NCBI GenBank assembly: GCA_002320245.1
Contig: DCKD01000061.1
Location: forward strand, 1 to 52,667
DNA length: 52,667 nt
Origin: Lachnospiraceae bacterium UBA1683
GTDB taxonomy: Bacteria > Bacillota > Clostridia > Lachnospirales > Lachnospiraceae
Reading direction: 5' to 3'
Below are positions 9,498 to 19,726 of the stretch, piece after piece (position 1 is the first letter of the stretch; every line of letters starts with the position of its first letter). A program made the position numbers and the translations under genes. Under the pieces are notes generated by a model, which had not been told where the DNA came from, searched no databases, and worked only from the letters and a program-made list of their open reading frames with translations.

Positions 9498-9655
9498 AAA
9501 TCTCCTTTAGGTGAATATTGTTATACTTTTTATCATTATAGCACAAGTATATTTGGGAAAACAATGGTAAAATGTAGCTATCAAATGAGGCGATATGTCT
9601 TATCTCTTCCCGGTACTGCGGTTGCAGCATGGAAGAGGGGAAAGGAGGTTCATCA

Positions 9656-11131
9656 GTGGGTGACAAGAAAAAGCAGGTTCTGGCGTTTGATTTTGGCGGC
9701 GGAAGCGGAAGAGCGATTCTTGGAAGACTGGAAGACGGTAAGATTCGGATGGAAGAAGTATACCGGTTTTCTAATGATCCTGTCACAATCGACGGGACCA
9801 TGTATTGGGATACACTGAGACATTTTTTTGAGATAAAGCAGGGTATCATCAAGGCGAAACAAAAAGGTGGATTTGAGAGTATCGGAATCGACACATGGGG
9901 CGTTGATTTCGGGCTGCTGGACGAGCATGGCGCATTGTTGGAAAGTGCGGTCCATTACCGCGATGACAGAACATTAGGAATGCAGGAAGAAGTATTCAAG
10001 GCAATTCCAAAGGAAGAGGTTTACAACCTGACCGGTTTGCAGTTCGAGAATTTCAATACGATTTTTCAGTTGTATTCACTTGTCCGGAAGAGACCGTGGA
10101 TTCTGGAAAAAGCAGACAAGCTGTTGCTGACACCGGATTTGTTCAACTATTTCCTGACAGGAGAGAAGAAAGCAGAATATACAATGGCAGCGACAACGCA
10201 GTTGCTCGATGCGAAGAAGAAAGAATGGTCGGACGAGATACTGGAGGCGCTGCGCATTCCGAAACAGATTCTTCCGGAGATTGTACCAAGCGGTACGGTA
10301 GTCGGTAACCTGAAAGGGGATATCTGTGAAGAGCTTGGAGTAGAGCCGGCGAAGGTAATTGCAATTACCGGACATGATACACAGAGTGCTGTTGTATCCG
10401 TTCCGACACAGAATAAAGACTTTATCTTTATAAGCTGCGGAACATGGAGTCTGTTCGGGACAGAGCTGGATGGCCCGGTTATCGGAGAAAAGTCATTGGA
10501 GTGTAATGTAAGCAATGAAGGCGGATATGGCAATACCACGACACTGCTGAAAAATATTATCGGTCTTTGGCTGGCACAGGAAAGCCGCAGACAGTGGATT
10601 CGGGAAGGCGAGGAGTATTCTTTCGGAGAGCTGGAGCAGATGGCATTGAAGGCGGAACCTTTCCAGAGCTTTATCGACCCGGACTCACCGGAATTCGTTG
10701 CTGCAGGAAATATCCCGGAGCGTATCCGCGAATTCTGCCGCAGGACGGGACAGAAAGTACCGGAGACGGTGGGAGAAGTAATGTGCTGTATCAATCAGAG
10801 CCTTGCATTAAAATACAGATATGCACTGGAACAGATAGAGGCATGTACCGGAAAGCATTATCCGGTCATCAATATGATTGGCGGCGGCATTCAGAGCAAG
10901 CTTCTTTGTCAGATGACAGCAGGGGCAAACGGACGCAAAGTCATAGCTGGTCCGGTTGAGGCAACAGCCCTTGGAAATATTGCGGTACAGCTTATGGCAC
11001 TCGGGGAAATTGCAGACGTCAAAGAGGCAAGACGGATTATAGCAGATTCAGAAACTACATATGAGTATGTTCCAAAGGATGAAGAAAAATGGAATGACGC
11101 ATATGAGAAATTTAAAACATTTATTCAATAA
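9656..11131 (+). CDS. FGGY-family sugar kinase, rhamnulokinase-like, probable L-fuculokinase
   Basis: Cytoplasmic ATP-dependent sugar kinase, 491 aa. It begins with the ATP-binding phosphate loop AFDFGGGSGRA, has the IDTWGVDFGLLD segment typical of RhaB/FucK, the GHDTQSAV motif with the catalytic Asp (around residue 240), and the C-terminal adenosine motif IGGGIQSKLLCQM. By sequence it resembles rhamnulokinase (RhaB) more than E. coli FucK. The GTG start at 9656 is 7 nt after AAAGGAGG (9641-9648); the ATG at 9629 has no such site. It is followed directly by fucI and fucU, so the substrate is probably L-fuculose, giving L-fuculose 1-phosphate. No L-fuculose-phosphate aldolase gene is present in the window. 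Confidence 0.85.
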   Translation: MGDKKKQVLAFDFGGGSGRAILGRLEDGKIRMEEVYRFSNDPVTIDGTMYWDTLRHFFEIKQGIIKAKQKGGFESIGIDTWGVDFGLLDEHGALLESAVHYRDDRTLGMQEEVFKAIPKEEVYNLTGLQFENFNTIFQLYSLVRKRPWILEKADKLLLTPDLFNYFLTGEKKAEYTMAATTQLLDAKKKEWSDEILEALRIPKQILPEIVPSGTVVGNLKGDICEELGVEPAKVIAITGHDTQSAVVSVPTQNKDFIFISCGTWSLFGTELDGPVIGEKSLECNVSNEGGYGNTTTLLKNIIGLWLAQESRRQWIREGEEYSFGELEQMALKAEPFQSFIDPDSPEFVAAGNIPERIREFCRRTGQKVPETVGEVMCCINQSLALKYRYALEQIEACTGKHYPVINMIGGGIQSKLLCQMTAGANGRKVIAGPVEATALGNIAVQLMALGEIADVKEARRIIADSETTYEYVPKDEEKWNDAYEKFKTFIQ

Positions 11132-11146
11132 GGAGGATAAAAAATA

Positions 11147-12943
11147 ATGGCAAACAGAGAACTTATTGGCGGATATCCGGTAATTGGTATCAGACCAACG
11201 ATTGACGGCAGACGTGGACCTTTGAAACTTCGCGAAAGCCTCGAAGAACAGACAATGGCACTGGCAAATGTAGCAAAAACATTATTCGAGGAGAATCTTC
11301 GGTATTCCAACGGAGAGCCGGTAAAGGTTGTTATGGCTGATTCAACAATCGGACGTGTTACGGAGTCTGCTGCATGTGCAGAAAAATTCCGTAAAGAAGG
11401 CGTTGACATTACACTGACTGTTGCTGCATGTTGGTGCTACGGTTCAGAAACAATGGACATGGACCCGCATACAATCAAAGGGGTATGGGGATTCAACGGA
11501 ACAGAAAGACCGGGAGCTGTATATTTGGCATCCGTTCTTGCAACACATACCCAGAAAGGACTTCCGGCATTCGGTATTTACGGACATGAGGTTCAGGACA
11601 GAGATGATGTAACCAAGGTACCGGAGGACGTAAAAGAAAAACTGCTTCGTTTCGGACGTGCCGCAGTAGCTGCTGCATCTATGAAAGGTAAATCCTACCT
11701 GCAGATTGGCTCTGTATGTATGGGTATCGGCGGTTCTATCATGGATCAGGATTTCATGGAGAAATATCTTGGACTTCGTGTAGAGTCTGTTGATGAAGTT
11801 GAAATTCTCCGTCGTATGGAAGAGGGTATCTACAACAAAGATGAAGTTGAAAGAGCACTTGCATGGACACGCGAGCACTGCAAAGAAGGACGTGATGACA
11901 ATCCGGACTTCGTAAAATTCAACCGTGAAGAAAAAGATAAACAGTGGGAATTCACAATTAAGATGTACTGCATTATCAAGGATCTTATGAGAGGAAATCC
12001 GAATCTGCCGGACGGCTTTGAAGAAGAAATGGTAGGGCATAATGCAATCGCAGCCGGATTCCAGGGACAGCGTCAGTGGACAGACCATTGGCCGAACTGT
12101 GACTATCCGGAAGCAATTCTGAATTCTTCTTTCGATTTTGAAGGAAAGAAAGAACCTCTTGTATTGGCAACAGAGAACGATATTCTGAATGGTCTTGGAA
12201 TGCTGTTTATGAAACAGTTAACGAACAGAGCACAGATTTTTGCTGATGTTCGTACATTCTGGTCACCAGAAGCAACAAAGAGAGTGACAGGTTACGATTT
12301 GGAAGGAAAAGCAAAAGAGAACGGCGGTATTATCCACCTGCTGAACTCCGGTGCTGCCTGTCTGGATGCTTGCGGCGAATGTAAAGACGAAAACGGAAAT
12401 GCTGTTATGAAACAGTGGTGGGATGTAACAGAAGAAGATATCAAGAAGATGACGGACGCAACGGTATGGTGCGAGGCTGGATTTGATAACTTCCGTGGAG
12501 GCGGATACTCTTCTCACTTCACAACAAGAGCAGAGATGCCTGCAACAATGATTCGTCTGAACCTGGTAAAAGGACTTGGACCGGTTCTTCAGATTGCAGA
12601 AGGATGGACGGTACATCTTCCGGACGATGTTTCTGACACCCTTATGGAAAGAACAAACCCGACATGGCCATGTACATGGTTTACACCAAGATGTACAGGC
12701 GAGGGCGCATTCAAGTCAGCTTATGATGTAATGAACAACTGGGGAGCTAACCATGGCGCTATTTCCTACGGACATATCGGAGCAGACCTGATTACAATGG
12801 CTTCTATGTTAAGGATTCCGGTATGTATGCACAATGTACCTGAAGAGGATATCTTCAGACCTACAGCATGGAATGCATTCGGAATGGACAAAGAGGGACA
12901 GGATTACAGAGCTTGTGCAGCGTATGGCCCATTATACAAATAA
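11147..12943 (+). CDS. fucI: L-fucose isomerase
   Basis: 598 aa, the usual length of FucI. It interconverts L-fucose and L-fuculose (and D-arabinose and D-ribulose) using Mn2+. The N-terminus LIGGYPVIGIRPTIDGRR, the ACWCYGSETMDMDP region and GNPNLPDGFEEEMVGHNAIA are typical of the family. It starts 15 nt after the kinase stop behind AAGGAGG. With fucU 104 nt downstream it forms a compact fucose-entry operon. The C-terminal part (HNVPEEDIFRPTAWNAFGMD) is intact, with no sign of truncation. Confidence 0.95.
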   Translation: MANRELIGGYPVIGIRPTIDGRRGPLKLRESLEEQTMALANVAKTLFEENLRYSNGEPVKVVMADSTIGRVTESAACAEKFRKEGVDITLTVAACWCYGSETMDMDPHTIKGVWGFNGTERPGAVYLASVLATHTQKGLPAFGIYGHEVQDRDDVTKVPEDVKEKLLRFGRAAVAAASMKGKSYLQIGSVCMGIGGSIMDQDFMEKYLGLRVESVDEVEILRRMEEGIYNKDEVERALAWTREHCKEGRDDNPDFVKFNREEKDKQWEFTIKMYCIIKDLMRGNPNLPDGFEEEMVGHNAIAAGFQGQRQWTDHWPNCDYPEAILNSSFDFEGKKEPLVLATENDILNGLGMLFMKQLTNRAQIFADVRTFWSPEATKRVTGYDLEGKAKENGGIIHLLNSGAACLDACGECKDENGNAVMKQWWDVTEEDIKKMTDATVWCEAGFDNFRGGGYSSHFTTRAEMPATMIRLNLVKGLGPVLQIAEGWTVHLPDDVSDTLMERTNPTWPCTWFTPRCTGEGAFKSAYDVMNNWGANHGAISYGHIGADLITMASMLRIPVCMHNVPEEDIFRPTAWNAFGMDKEGQDYRACAAYGPLYK

Positions 12944-12986
12944 GAATCAGATTACATACAATCTTTTGAAAAATAATCCCTAAGGA

Positions 12987-13018
12987 GAGGGCGCATGCCG
13001 TGTAAGGTATGCGCCCTC
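12987..13018 (+). other. Strong hairpin between fucI and fucU
   Basis: A 13-bp stem (12987-12999 with 13006-13018, one G-T pair) around loop GTGTAA. No T run follows, so it is not a classic terminator. It may lower fucU expression relative to fucI or protect the upstream mRNA 3' end. Confidence 0.6.
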
Positions 13019-13047
13019 CTGCAAAAAGAAAGCAGAGGAGAACGACA

Positions 13048-13494
13048 ATGTTAAAAGGAATTCCGAAAATTTTATCACCTGAATTGTTAAAAGTATTATG
13101 TGAAATGGGGCACAGCGACCGTATCGTAATTGCAGACGGAAACTTCCCATGCGAGTCGATGGGAAAGGATGCGGTTGTCATTCGCTGTGACGGACATGGC
13201 GTGCCGGAGATTCTGGATGCAATCCTTCAGGTAATTCCACTGGACGCTTATGTAGAGAAACCGGTAAATCTGATGGAGCTGATGCCTTGTGATATTGGCA
13301 GGATTGAGACGCCAATCTGGGACAAATATAAGGAAATCGTTGCAAAACATGATGAGAGAGGCGAAGCAGCAGTCGGTAATATCGAGCGTTTTGCATTCTA
13401 TGAGGAGGCAAAAAAAGCTTACGCAATTATTGCAACAGGCGAGTCTGCCGTATATGCAAATGTAATGCTGCAGAAAGGTGTTGTGGTTGAGTAA
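13048..13494 (+). CDS. fucU: L-fucose mutarotase
   Basis: 148 aa member of the RbsD/FucU family. It interconverts alpha- and beta-L-fucose so that FucI receives its preferred anomer. The start MLKGIPKILSPELLKVLCEMGHSD and GNFP segment are characteristic (His in the EMGHSD motif). The ATG at 13048 lies 7 nt after AGAGGAG; an in-frame ATG at 13009 lies inside the upstream hairpin and is rejected. It is the last recognisable gene of the kinase-fucI-fucU group. Confidence 0.93.
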   Translation: MLKGIPKILSPELLKVLCEMGHSDRIVIADGNFPCESMGKDAVVIRCDGHGVPEILDAILQVIPLDAYVEKPVNLMELMPCDIGRIETPIWDKYKEIVAKHDERGEAAVGNIERFAFYEEAKKAYAIIATGESAVYANVMLQKGVVVE

Positions 13495-13598
13495 CATCCG
13501 GCTTATGAGTGTTTAGGTTATCCGTTGTCCTGATTGGAGATTTGTCCGGTAAAACAGGCGAAAACTGAGAAGACCGTAAGAACAGAGGGGCAGATATT

Positions 13599-15494
13599 AT
13601 GCTGAATAGAGAGAATATGTTAATCCTAGATATTCTTTCAACAGAGGACTATATGACCGCTGCTGTATTGGCGGAAAAAGCCGGATGCAGCAGTAAGACT
13701 GTGAGAAACAGGATTAAAGAAATCAATGAGACACTTGTACAACTGCCGGGTTTTCCGGCAGTTGTTGTATCAAAACCAAGATTTGGTTTTCAGTTAATAC
13801 TGGGAGAAGGAGAAACCAAACATTCTCTGTATAAAGTATTAAATCAAGAGGTTCGGCGTGAAATACCGGCAACTCCGGGAGAGAGGACAGATTATTTATT
13901 GTTCTTTTTATTGGAACAGGAAGAATATGTCACAATTTCTCAATTGGCAGATCAACTATATGTCACAGATAGTGTGGTAAAAACAGCGTTGCGTAATACG
14001 GAAAATATTTTATTGAAGTATGGAATTTCCCTTTCCAGAAGAGCTGGCTATGGAATCAAAGCAATTGGAGAAGAAATCAATATTCGGGATTGTCTGGTTG
14101 ACTTTTTCGCAGAGTCAAATTACGCAAGGAAATGTCATAAGAATCTTCCCAGAAAAGAATTAGACGAACTTGGGCAAAAGGTATGGGAATTGCTGGGGAA
14201 ATATCAGATTCGGATTCCTGAGATTGTATTTTATAATTTTGTGAAATATATTTATATTTCTATTCAGAGAATTAAAAAAGGAAGAGGAATTCGGTTTTGT
14301 AAAGACCAGCAGGTACAGATTGATGTCTCCGATATAGAAGTATCTGTTCGTCTGGCAGAACTGTTACATCAGCGATATGGAATTGAGCTTTCGGAGGAAG
14401 AACAAGATTATTTTTCCATTTTACTGGCAGGAAAGCGGGTAATTGGAAACAATGGAGAGGGCAATCTGGTTATTCCGGAAGAACTGAATGCACTGACGGA
14501 ACAGATGGTGGAAAGCACATTGGAAGAGTTTAATCTGAATTTAAAGGGCAATTTTGATTTGTTGATGATTTTAAATCAGCATATGATACCTCTGGATATT
14601 CGGCTACGTTATAATATTCCAGTGACGAACCCACTATTGGAAGATATTCAGAAAAATTATCCGTTTGCATATACCATTGCAAAACGGGCTGCGGTGATTC
14701 TGCAAGAATACTATGGAACGCAGGTATCAGCAGATGAGATAGGTTATTTGGCAATGATATATGCGTTGGCATTGGAAAAACAGCCAGAGAATCGAAAACA
14801 AAGCAATATTTTAATTGTCTGTAGTTTGGGAAAAGCAAGTTCTAATCTGTTGACCTATAAGTACAGGCAGGAATTTGCTGATTACATTGGTAACATTCAA
14901 GTGTGCAATCAAATGGAATTAAAACAGGTGAATTTTGAAGAAATTGATTACGTGTTTACAACTGTTCCGATTAAAATGCCCATACCGGTTCCGGTTTATG
15001 AGGTGGGGGTATTCCTAAACAATGAAGATATTACGAACGTCCGAAGTATTTTGGAAAAAGGCAGCAATGGATTTTTGAAATATTATTTCCGGGAGGAGTT
15101 GTTTTTTACAAATGTATCGGCGGCTACAAGGGAAGAGGCTATAGGACGTCTTTGCGAATTAGGGCGGCAGGTGATTGATTTGCCCAAAGATGTAGAAGAA
15201 TCTGTTTTATATCGAGAACAATTGTCTTCTACTGATTACGGCAATCTGGTTGCCATTCCGCATCCATATAAAACGGTTGTGACGGATACAACGGTAATTG
15301 TAGGAATTTTGGAGCATCCGATTGTATGGGGAAGGAATCAAGTGCAGGTAGTGTTTTTGTTTTTAATCGGAAGCAGGCAAGACAGAAATCTTCAGAAATT
15401 TTATCAGGAAACCATGCGCATTCTGATGGACGAGGAGGCAATTACAGACATGATTAAAAATCAGAGTTTTGAACAATTTTTTAATAGAATATAG
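13599..15494 (+). CDS. PTS-regulated transcription activator (HTH-PRD-PRD-EIIB-EIIA)
   Basis: 631 aa modular regulator. An N-terminal winged helix-turn-helix (residues 1-60, YMTAAVLAEKAGCSSKTVRNRI) and second HTH-like region (about 95-160) are followed by two PTS-regulation domains (about 185-290 and 300-400), an EIIB-like domain with CSLGKASSN (about residue 408), and an EIIA-like domain with VAIPHPYK (about residue 550). This is the LicR/MtlR DNA-binding activator type, not the RNA-binding BglG type. Such proteins are switched by phosphate from HPr and the cognate PTS. The PTS genes at 17004-20343 follow on the same strand, so they are its likely targets. The gene is more A/T-rich than those before it. 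Confidence 0.9.
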   Translation: MLNRENMLILDILSTEDYMTAAVLAEKAGCSSKTVRNRIKEINETLVQLPGFPAVVVSKPRFGFQLILGEGETKHSLYKVLNQEVRREIPATPGERTDYLLFFLLEQEEYVTISQLADQLYVTDSVVKTALRNTENILLKYGISLSRRAGYGIKAIGEEINIRDCLVDFFAESNYARKCHKNLPRKELDELGQKVWELLGKYQIRIPEIVFYNFVKYIYISIQRIKKGRGIRFCKDQQVQIDVSDIEVSVRLAELLHQRYGIELSEEEQDYFSILLAGKRVIGNNGEGNLVIPEELNALTEQMVESTLEEFNLNLKGNFDLLMILNQHMIPLDIRLRYNIPVTNPLLEDIQKNYPFAYTIAKRAAVILQEYYGTQVSADEIGYLAMIYALALEKQPENRKQSNILIVCSLGKASSNLLTYKYRQEFADYIGNIQVCNQMELKQVNFEEIDYVFTTVPIKMPIPVPVYEVGVFLNNEDITNVRSILEKGSNGFLKYYFREELFFTNVSAATREEAIGRLCELGRQVIDLPKDVEESVLYREQLSSTDYGNLVAIPHPYKTVVTDTTVIVGILEHPIVWGRNQVQVVFLFLIGSRQDRNLQKFYQETMRILMDEEAITDMIKNQSFEQFFNRI

Positions 15495-15540
15495 TTTGCT
15501 CCGATCATATCAGTGATTTATTAAAAAGAATGCTATACAA

Positions 15541-15584
15541 AAAGAATCCACATTCAAATTTTCCAGATTGAATGTGGATTCTTT
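15541..15584 (+). terminator. Terminator-like hairpin after the PRD regulator gene
   Basis: A perfect 17-bp stem (15541-15557 with 15568-15584), loop of 10 nt. The 3' arm ends CTTT rather than a long T run, so it may be weak. The fucosidase Shine-Dalgarno follows about 45 nt later. Confidence 0.6.
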
Positions 15585-15644
15585 CTGTCTGGAGAAAAAA
15601 TGGCATTGTGGTAAGATAAAGGAAACAAACAGGAGGAAAAGAAA

Positions 15645-16969
15645 ATGGCTGAATCATGGGAAATGTTGGATAAAAGACCAATCCCGGAATGGTACCAAAA
15701 AGCAAAATTTGGAATTTTCATTCATTGGGGACCATATAGTATTCCGGCGTATCGTTCTGTCAATGATGAACTGTTTGGCTCTTATGCAGAATGGTATTAT
15801 GCTTCTGTCTACGGACTTTATCGGAATCAAGATCCGGAGTTTCATCAGAAAGTGTATGGAAACATGGAATATCGTGAATTTGGAAAACAGTTCAAGGCAG
15901 AATTATTTGATCCAAATACAATGACGGAATTAGTGAAAAAAAGCGGAGCAAAATATATGGTGTTGACGACAAAACATCATGATGGGTACTGTCTATGGCC
16001 AACAAAAAATGAGCACAAAAAAGAGTGGAATTCAGGGGAAACCGGTCCAAAGAGAGATTTGGCAGGGGAATTAAAAAAAGCAGCAGCGGACAAAGGCATT
16101 GAATTTGGAATTTATTATTCCATTATTGATTGGGAAAGCGTGCCTTCTCACAGGTGTGACGGCGGATATTTTATTCCGGAAAAAGACGTAGAAAAATATG
16201 GGATTGGAAAGACGCGTTATTTGGAAGAAGTTTTAAAACCACAGCTACAGGAGCTGGTAGAGACTTATGAGCCGACAGTGTTGTTTTCCGATGGTGGGGA
16301 ATGGGATTTGACGGAAGAAGAAAGTGGAGTTCGCGAGTTTTTGAGCTGGTTGTATAAGGAATCTCCGGTGCAGGACAAAGTCGTTGTAAATGACCGGTTT
16401 TATGCAGGGATGCCAGGCTGCCACGGAGATTATTATTCTACGGAATATCGGGATAAAACAGTAGGAAATCATCCGTGGGAAGAAAGCCGGGGAATGGGAA
16501 AGTCTTATGGTTACAACCGTGCAGAGAGGCCGGAAGATTACAAAACGCAAAAGAACTGATAGCAGAACTGGCTTCGATTGTAAGCCGAGGCGGAAATTTT
16601 CTGTTGAATATAGGTCCTATGGCAGACGGAACGATTCCGGTACATGAGGAAGAACGCCTGCAAGAAATAGGAGCGTGGATGGAAGTGTGCGGCGAGGCAA
16701 TTTACGGTACACATGCCTGTAAATTGGAAGAAATAAGTGCAACACAAAAGGGAAATTGCATTTACGTGTTTCAGAATCAATGTGAGTGGAGAGAAATCTC
16801 CATCCCATGGAATTCAGAAAAAATTCGTCAGATTGACATTTTGGGAGTGCAGGAAACATGTTCTTACCATCTTGAAGATGGCGTTTTGAAAATTCAGCCG
16901 GGAAATATAGAAGCCTATATCAGACGGTCAGAACGATTTGGAGTAAATGTAATAAAAATTACAGGATAA
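15645..16969 (+). pseudogene. GH29 alpha-L-fucosidase split by a -1 frameshift
   Basis: Cytoplasmic-type alpha-L-fucosidase (no signal peptide), releasing L-fucose from fucosylated sugars. The first frame (15645-16559) holds the N-terminus (WYQKAKFGIFIHWGPYS), GAKYMVLTTKHHDGYCLW, the nucleophile region VLFSDGGEWD and GMGKSYGYNRAE. Translation then leaves the family pattern and stops at 16557. The family sequence resumes in the -1 frame from about 16544 (NAKELIAELASIVSRGG, LLNIGPMADGTIP) to 16969. The switch point is AAAA at 16542-16545; adding one A restores a single frame of about 441 aa. Explanations are a real inactivating deletion, an assembly error, or frameshifting during expression. 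The start has AGGAGG about 7 nt upstream. It sits between the PRD regulator and PTS genes. Confidence 0.88.
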
Positions 16970-17003
16970 ATGAGGTTGAATCAAAAATAGGAGGTACGCG
17001 GGC

Positions 17004-18377
17004 ATGAATTTGTTAAAAAACAATAAATTAGAGGAGTTTCTCGATGCAAAATTGATTCCTCTAGGAAATAAAGTTTCTTCACAGAGACATTTGAAAGCAA
17101 TTCGTGATGGTATGGTGGCGGCAACACCACTTGCGCTGCTGGGAGGTATGACATTGATTGTAACATCCCCTCCAGTAAATTTAGATATAATGAAACCAAC
17201 CAATTTCATTTTCAGTTTTTTGATTACATGGAAAAAATGGGCGATGGAATATGGAATGCAGATTGAGCTTTTGCAGCGAGCATCTATGGGGCTGATGGCA
17301 TTATTTATTTGCATGGTAATTGCTCATTCTCTGTCAAAATCTTATAAAATGGATCCGATAGGCCCTATGATTATTTCCGCAGTTTGTTTTATGATTGCAT
17401 CTGCACCATCTAATTTGGGTGTTATGTCTGCTGATATTACAGCAAATATGACTGGAGAAGAGGTTTTGGCAAATCAGGCAGCGTTGATTCCGACGGGCTT
17501 TTTAGGAGCGGAAGGAATTTTTGCGGCAATTATTGTGGCACTTTTGACAACGGAGATTACGCGCATTTTGAATGAAAAGAATCTTATGATTCGTATGCCG
17601 GATTCTGTGCCTGCACCGGTGAAAGCATCCTTTGCCTCCATTATTCCAATGATTGTCAATGCAGTAGGTATCTTTTTAATCAGCCTTTTGGTGCAGAAAA
17701 CAAGTGATGGACTGCTGATACCGGAATTGATTAAAACACTGTTTAGTCCGCTTGTCATGCTGGTGGATTCTCCATTTGGAATTATTTTGATTTCTATTAT
17801 TACACAGTTGCTCTGGATTGTGGGACTGCATGGTTCTTCGATTGTAAGTGGTGTAGTTGGTGCATTTGAGCTTGGAAACTTAACTGCAAATGCAGAGATG
17901 GTAACACAGGGAATGATGCCAGAATACATTTACACAGAACCATTCCGTGCATTCTTTATGATTTTAGGTGGAGCGGGTGCTACGATGGCATTAAACATTT
18001 TGATGCTTCGAAGCCGTGCAAAACAGTTGAAAACACTTGGAAAACTGGCAATTGTACCATCCATGTTCAACATCAATGAGCCATTGATTTTCGGAACTCC
18101 TCTGGTACTCAACCCGACGTTGGCTATTCCTTTTATTTTGGCACAGACTGTAAATGGAATTCTGACATATTTGATTATGTACTTTGATATCATAGGAAAA
18201 ACATTTACATTGGTACCGTGGACAACCCCGGCACCAATTGGAGCAGCATTGTCTACTATGGATGTAAAAGCTTTCATTTGGGTAATATTTTTGGTTGCTT
18301 TGGATTTGATTATCTGGTATCCATTCTTTAAATCCTATGAAAAACAGGTGATTCGGGAAGAAAAGGCGGGCGAATAA
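17004..18377 (+). CDS. PTS EIIC permease, lactose/cellobiose family
   Basis: 457 aa membrane transporter subunit with about 10 hydrophobic segments. The N-terminus (LEEFLDAKLIPLGNKVSSQRHLKAIRDGM) and the segment WIVGLHGSSIVSGVVGAF are characteristic of Lac/Cel EIIC proteins, as is NINEPLIFGTPLVLNP, the conserved substrate and phosphoryl-transfer loop. It takes up and phosphorylates a disaccharide together with the EIIA and EIIB proteins encoded downstream. It has no fused EIIB, unlike LacE. AGGAGG lies upstream of the ATG. The gene is A/T-richer than the flanking regions. Substrate is inferred from its neighbours: a beta-galactoside or fucosylated relative. Confidence 0.92.
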   Translation: MNLLKNNKLEEFLDAKLIPLGNKVSSQRHLKAIRDGMVAATPLALLGGMTLIVTSPPVNLDIMKPTNFIFSFLITWKKWAMEYGMQIELLQRASMGLMALFICMVIAHSLSKSYKMDPIGPMIISAVCFMIASAPSNLGVMSADITANMTGEEVLANQAALIPTGFLGAEGIFAAIIVALLTTEITRILNEKNLMIRMPDSVPAPVKASFASIIPMIVNAVGIFLISLLVQKTSDGLLIPELIKTLFSPLVMLVDSPFGIILISIITQLLWIVGLHGSSIVSGVVGAFELGNLTANAEMVTQGMMPEYIYTEPFRAFFMILGGAGATMALNILMLRSRAKQLKTLGKLAIVPSMFNINEPLIFGTPLVLNPTLAIPFILAQTVNGILTYLIMYFDIIGKTFTLVPWTTPAPIGAALSTMDVKAFIWVIFLVALDLIIWYPFFKSYEKQVIREEKAGE

Positions 18378-18380
18378 TTC

Positions 18381-19721
18381 ATGACAAGAGAAGAAGCACA
18401 CAAAAAAATTCTGTGGGGAGCGGCAACCGCTGCTTATCAGGTAGAAGGTGCAGCATTTTGTGATGGAAAAGGAAAAAATTCATGGGATGAATATTACGAA
18501 TTAAATGATTTGGGATACGATGGTACCGTTGCAGTAGATCATTATCACAGAGTAGAAGAAGACCTGAAATTGTTTCATGAAATAGGATTGCAGGGTTACC
18601 GGTTTTCGGTTTCATGGTCCAGAATTTTACCGGAGGGAACCGGAAAAATCAATCCAAAAGGATTGGAATTCTATGATTACATTGTAGATTCACTCAATGC
18701 GTATGGAATTGAGCCGTATTTGACGCTGTATCATTGGGATCTGCCACTGCCGCTTTTGAAAAAGGGCGGCTGGCTGAATCCGGAAGTGATAGAAAACTTT
18801 TTGGAATACTGTCGGATTTTATTTGAACATTTTAAGAGTAGAGTCAGATTGTGGGCGACGATTAATGAACCGGCATCGGAAGTGATGGAAGGATACATTC
18901 AGGGAACTCATCCGCCGCAGGAAAAAAATTATGCACACGCGATTCAAGTTTCCCACCATTACAATGTGGCAAGTGCGTCTGCAATTCGATTATTCCGTGA
19001 AATGAAAATGGAAGGAAAGATTGGAATTGTATTAAATCCAATGCCAGTGGATATTTTGGAAGAAACAGAAGAAAACAAACAGGCAAAAGAAATTGCGTAT
19101 GAGTATTTTTCTGATTGGTATATCCGGTCGGCATTGATTGGAGAGTATCCGCAAAGGATGTTGGAATTTTGCAAAAAAACATACAGTGCACCGGAAATCC
19201 GTGAGGAGGAGCTTGCATTGATGAAAGAGAATATCGGCGATTATCTGGGTGTAAATTACTATATGAGGCGTGTGGTAAAGGCAGAAAAGCTGGACAGTCC
19301 TGACATAGAAGAAAAATTTTCTTATGTGAGAGTTCCGGGTGGAAATTACACCAAGTGGGGATGGGAAATTTATCCTTATGGCATTGCAAATCTTTTGAAA
19401 CAAATATATAATGAATACGGGAAAAAAGAAATTATAATTTCAGAGAATGGGATTGGATTCGATGATTGTATGGATGAAAACGGATATTTTGCAGATGATG
19501 AACGAATTGCGTATCTAAAACAGCATACAGACATCATAGAGGAACTTTGTACACAGGGAATTGACATCACAGGGTATTATGTATGGTCTGCAATTGATTT
19601 GCTTTCATGGACAAACGGATATCAGAAACGATATGGTCTGGTTGGAGTTGATTTTGATACAATGAACAGATCAATCAAAAAAAGTGGTGAATGGTACAGA
19701 AAATTCATCAGACAGGAGTGA
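18381..19721 (+). CDS. GH1 phospho-beta-glycosidase, LacG-like
   Basis: 446 aa cytoplasmic glycosidase of family GH1. The acid/base Glu163 is in TINEPAS and the nucleophile Glu355 in IISENGIG. Near the C-terminus, the IDLLSWTNGYQKRYGLVGVD stretch resembles 6-phospho-beta-galactosidases (SWSNGYEKRYG), with Ser, Lys and Tyr available to bind the 6-phosphate, rather than the phospho-beta-glucosidase pattern. It begins 3 nt after the EIIC stop and precedes EIIA and EIIB, so it should cleave the phosphorylated sugar imported by this PTS. A phospho-beta-glucosidase role cannot be excluded. Confidence 0.88.
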   Translation: MTREEAHKKILWGAATAAYQVEGAAFCDGKGKNSWDEYYELNDLGYDGTVAVDHYHRVEEDLKLFHEIGLQGYRFSVSWSRILPEGTGKINPKGLEFYDYIVDSLNAYGIEPYLTLYHWDLPLPLLKKGGWLNPEVIENFLEYCRILFEHFKSRVRLWATINEPASEVMEGYIQGTHPPQEKNYAHAIQVSHHYNVASASAIRLFREMKMEGKIGIVLNPMPVDILEETEENKQAKEIAYEYFSDWYIRSALIGEYPQRMLEFCKKTYSAPEIREEELALMKENIGDYLGVNYYMRRVVKAEKLDSPDIEEKFSYVRVPGGNYTKWGWEIYPYGIANLLKQIYNEYGKKEIIISENGIGFDDCMDENGYFADDERIAYLKQHTDIIEELCTQGIDITGYYVWSAIDLLSWTNGYQKRYGLVGVDFDTMNRSIKKSGEWYRKFIRQE

Positions 19722-19726
19722 AAAAG

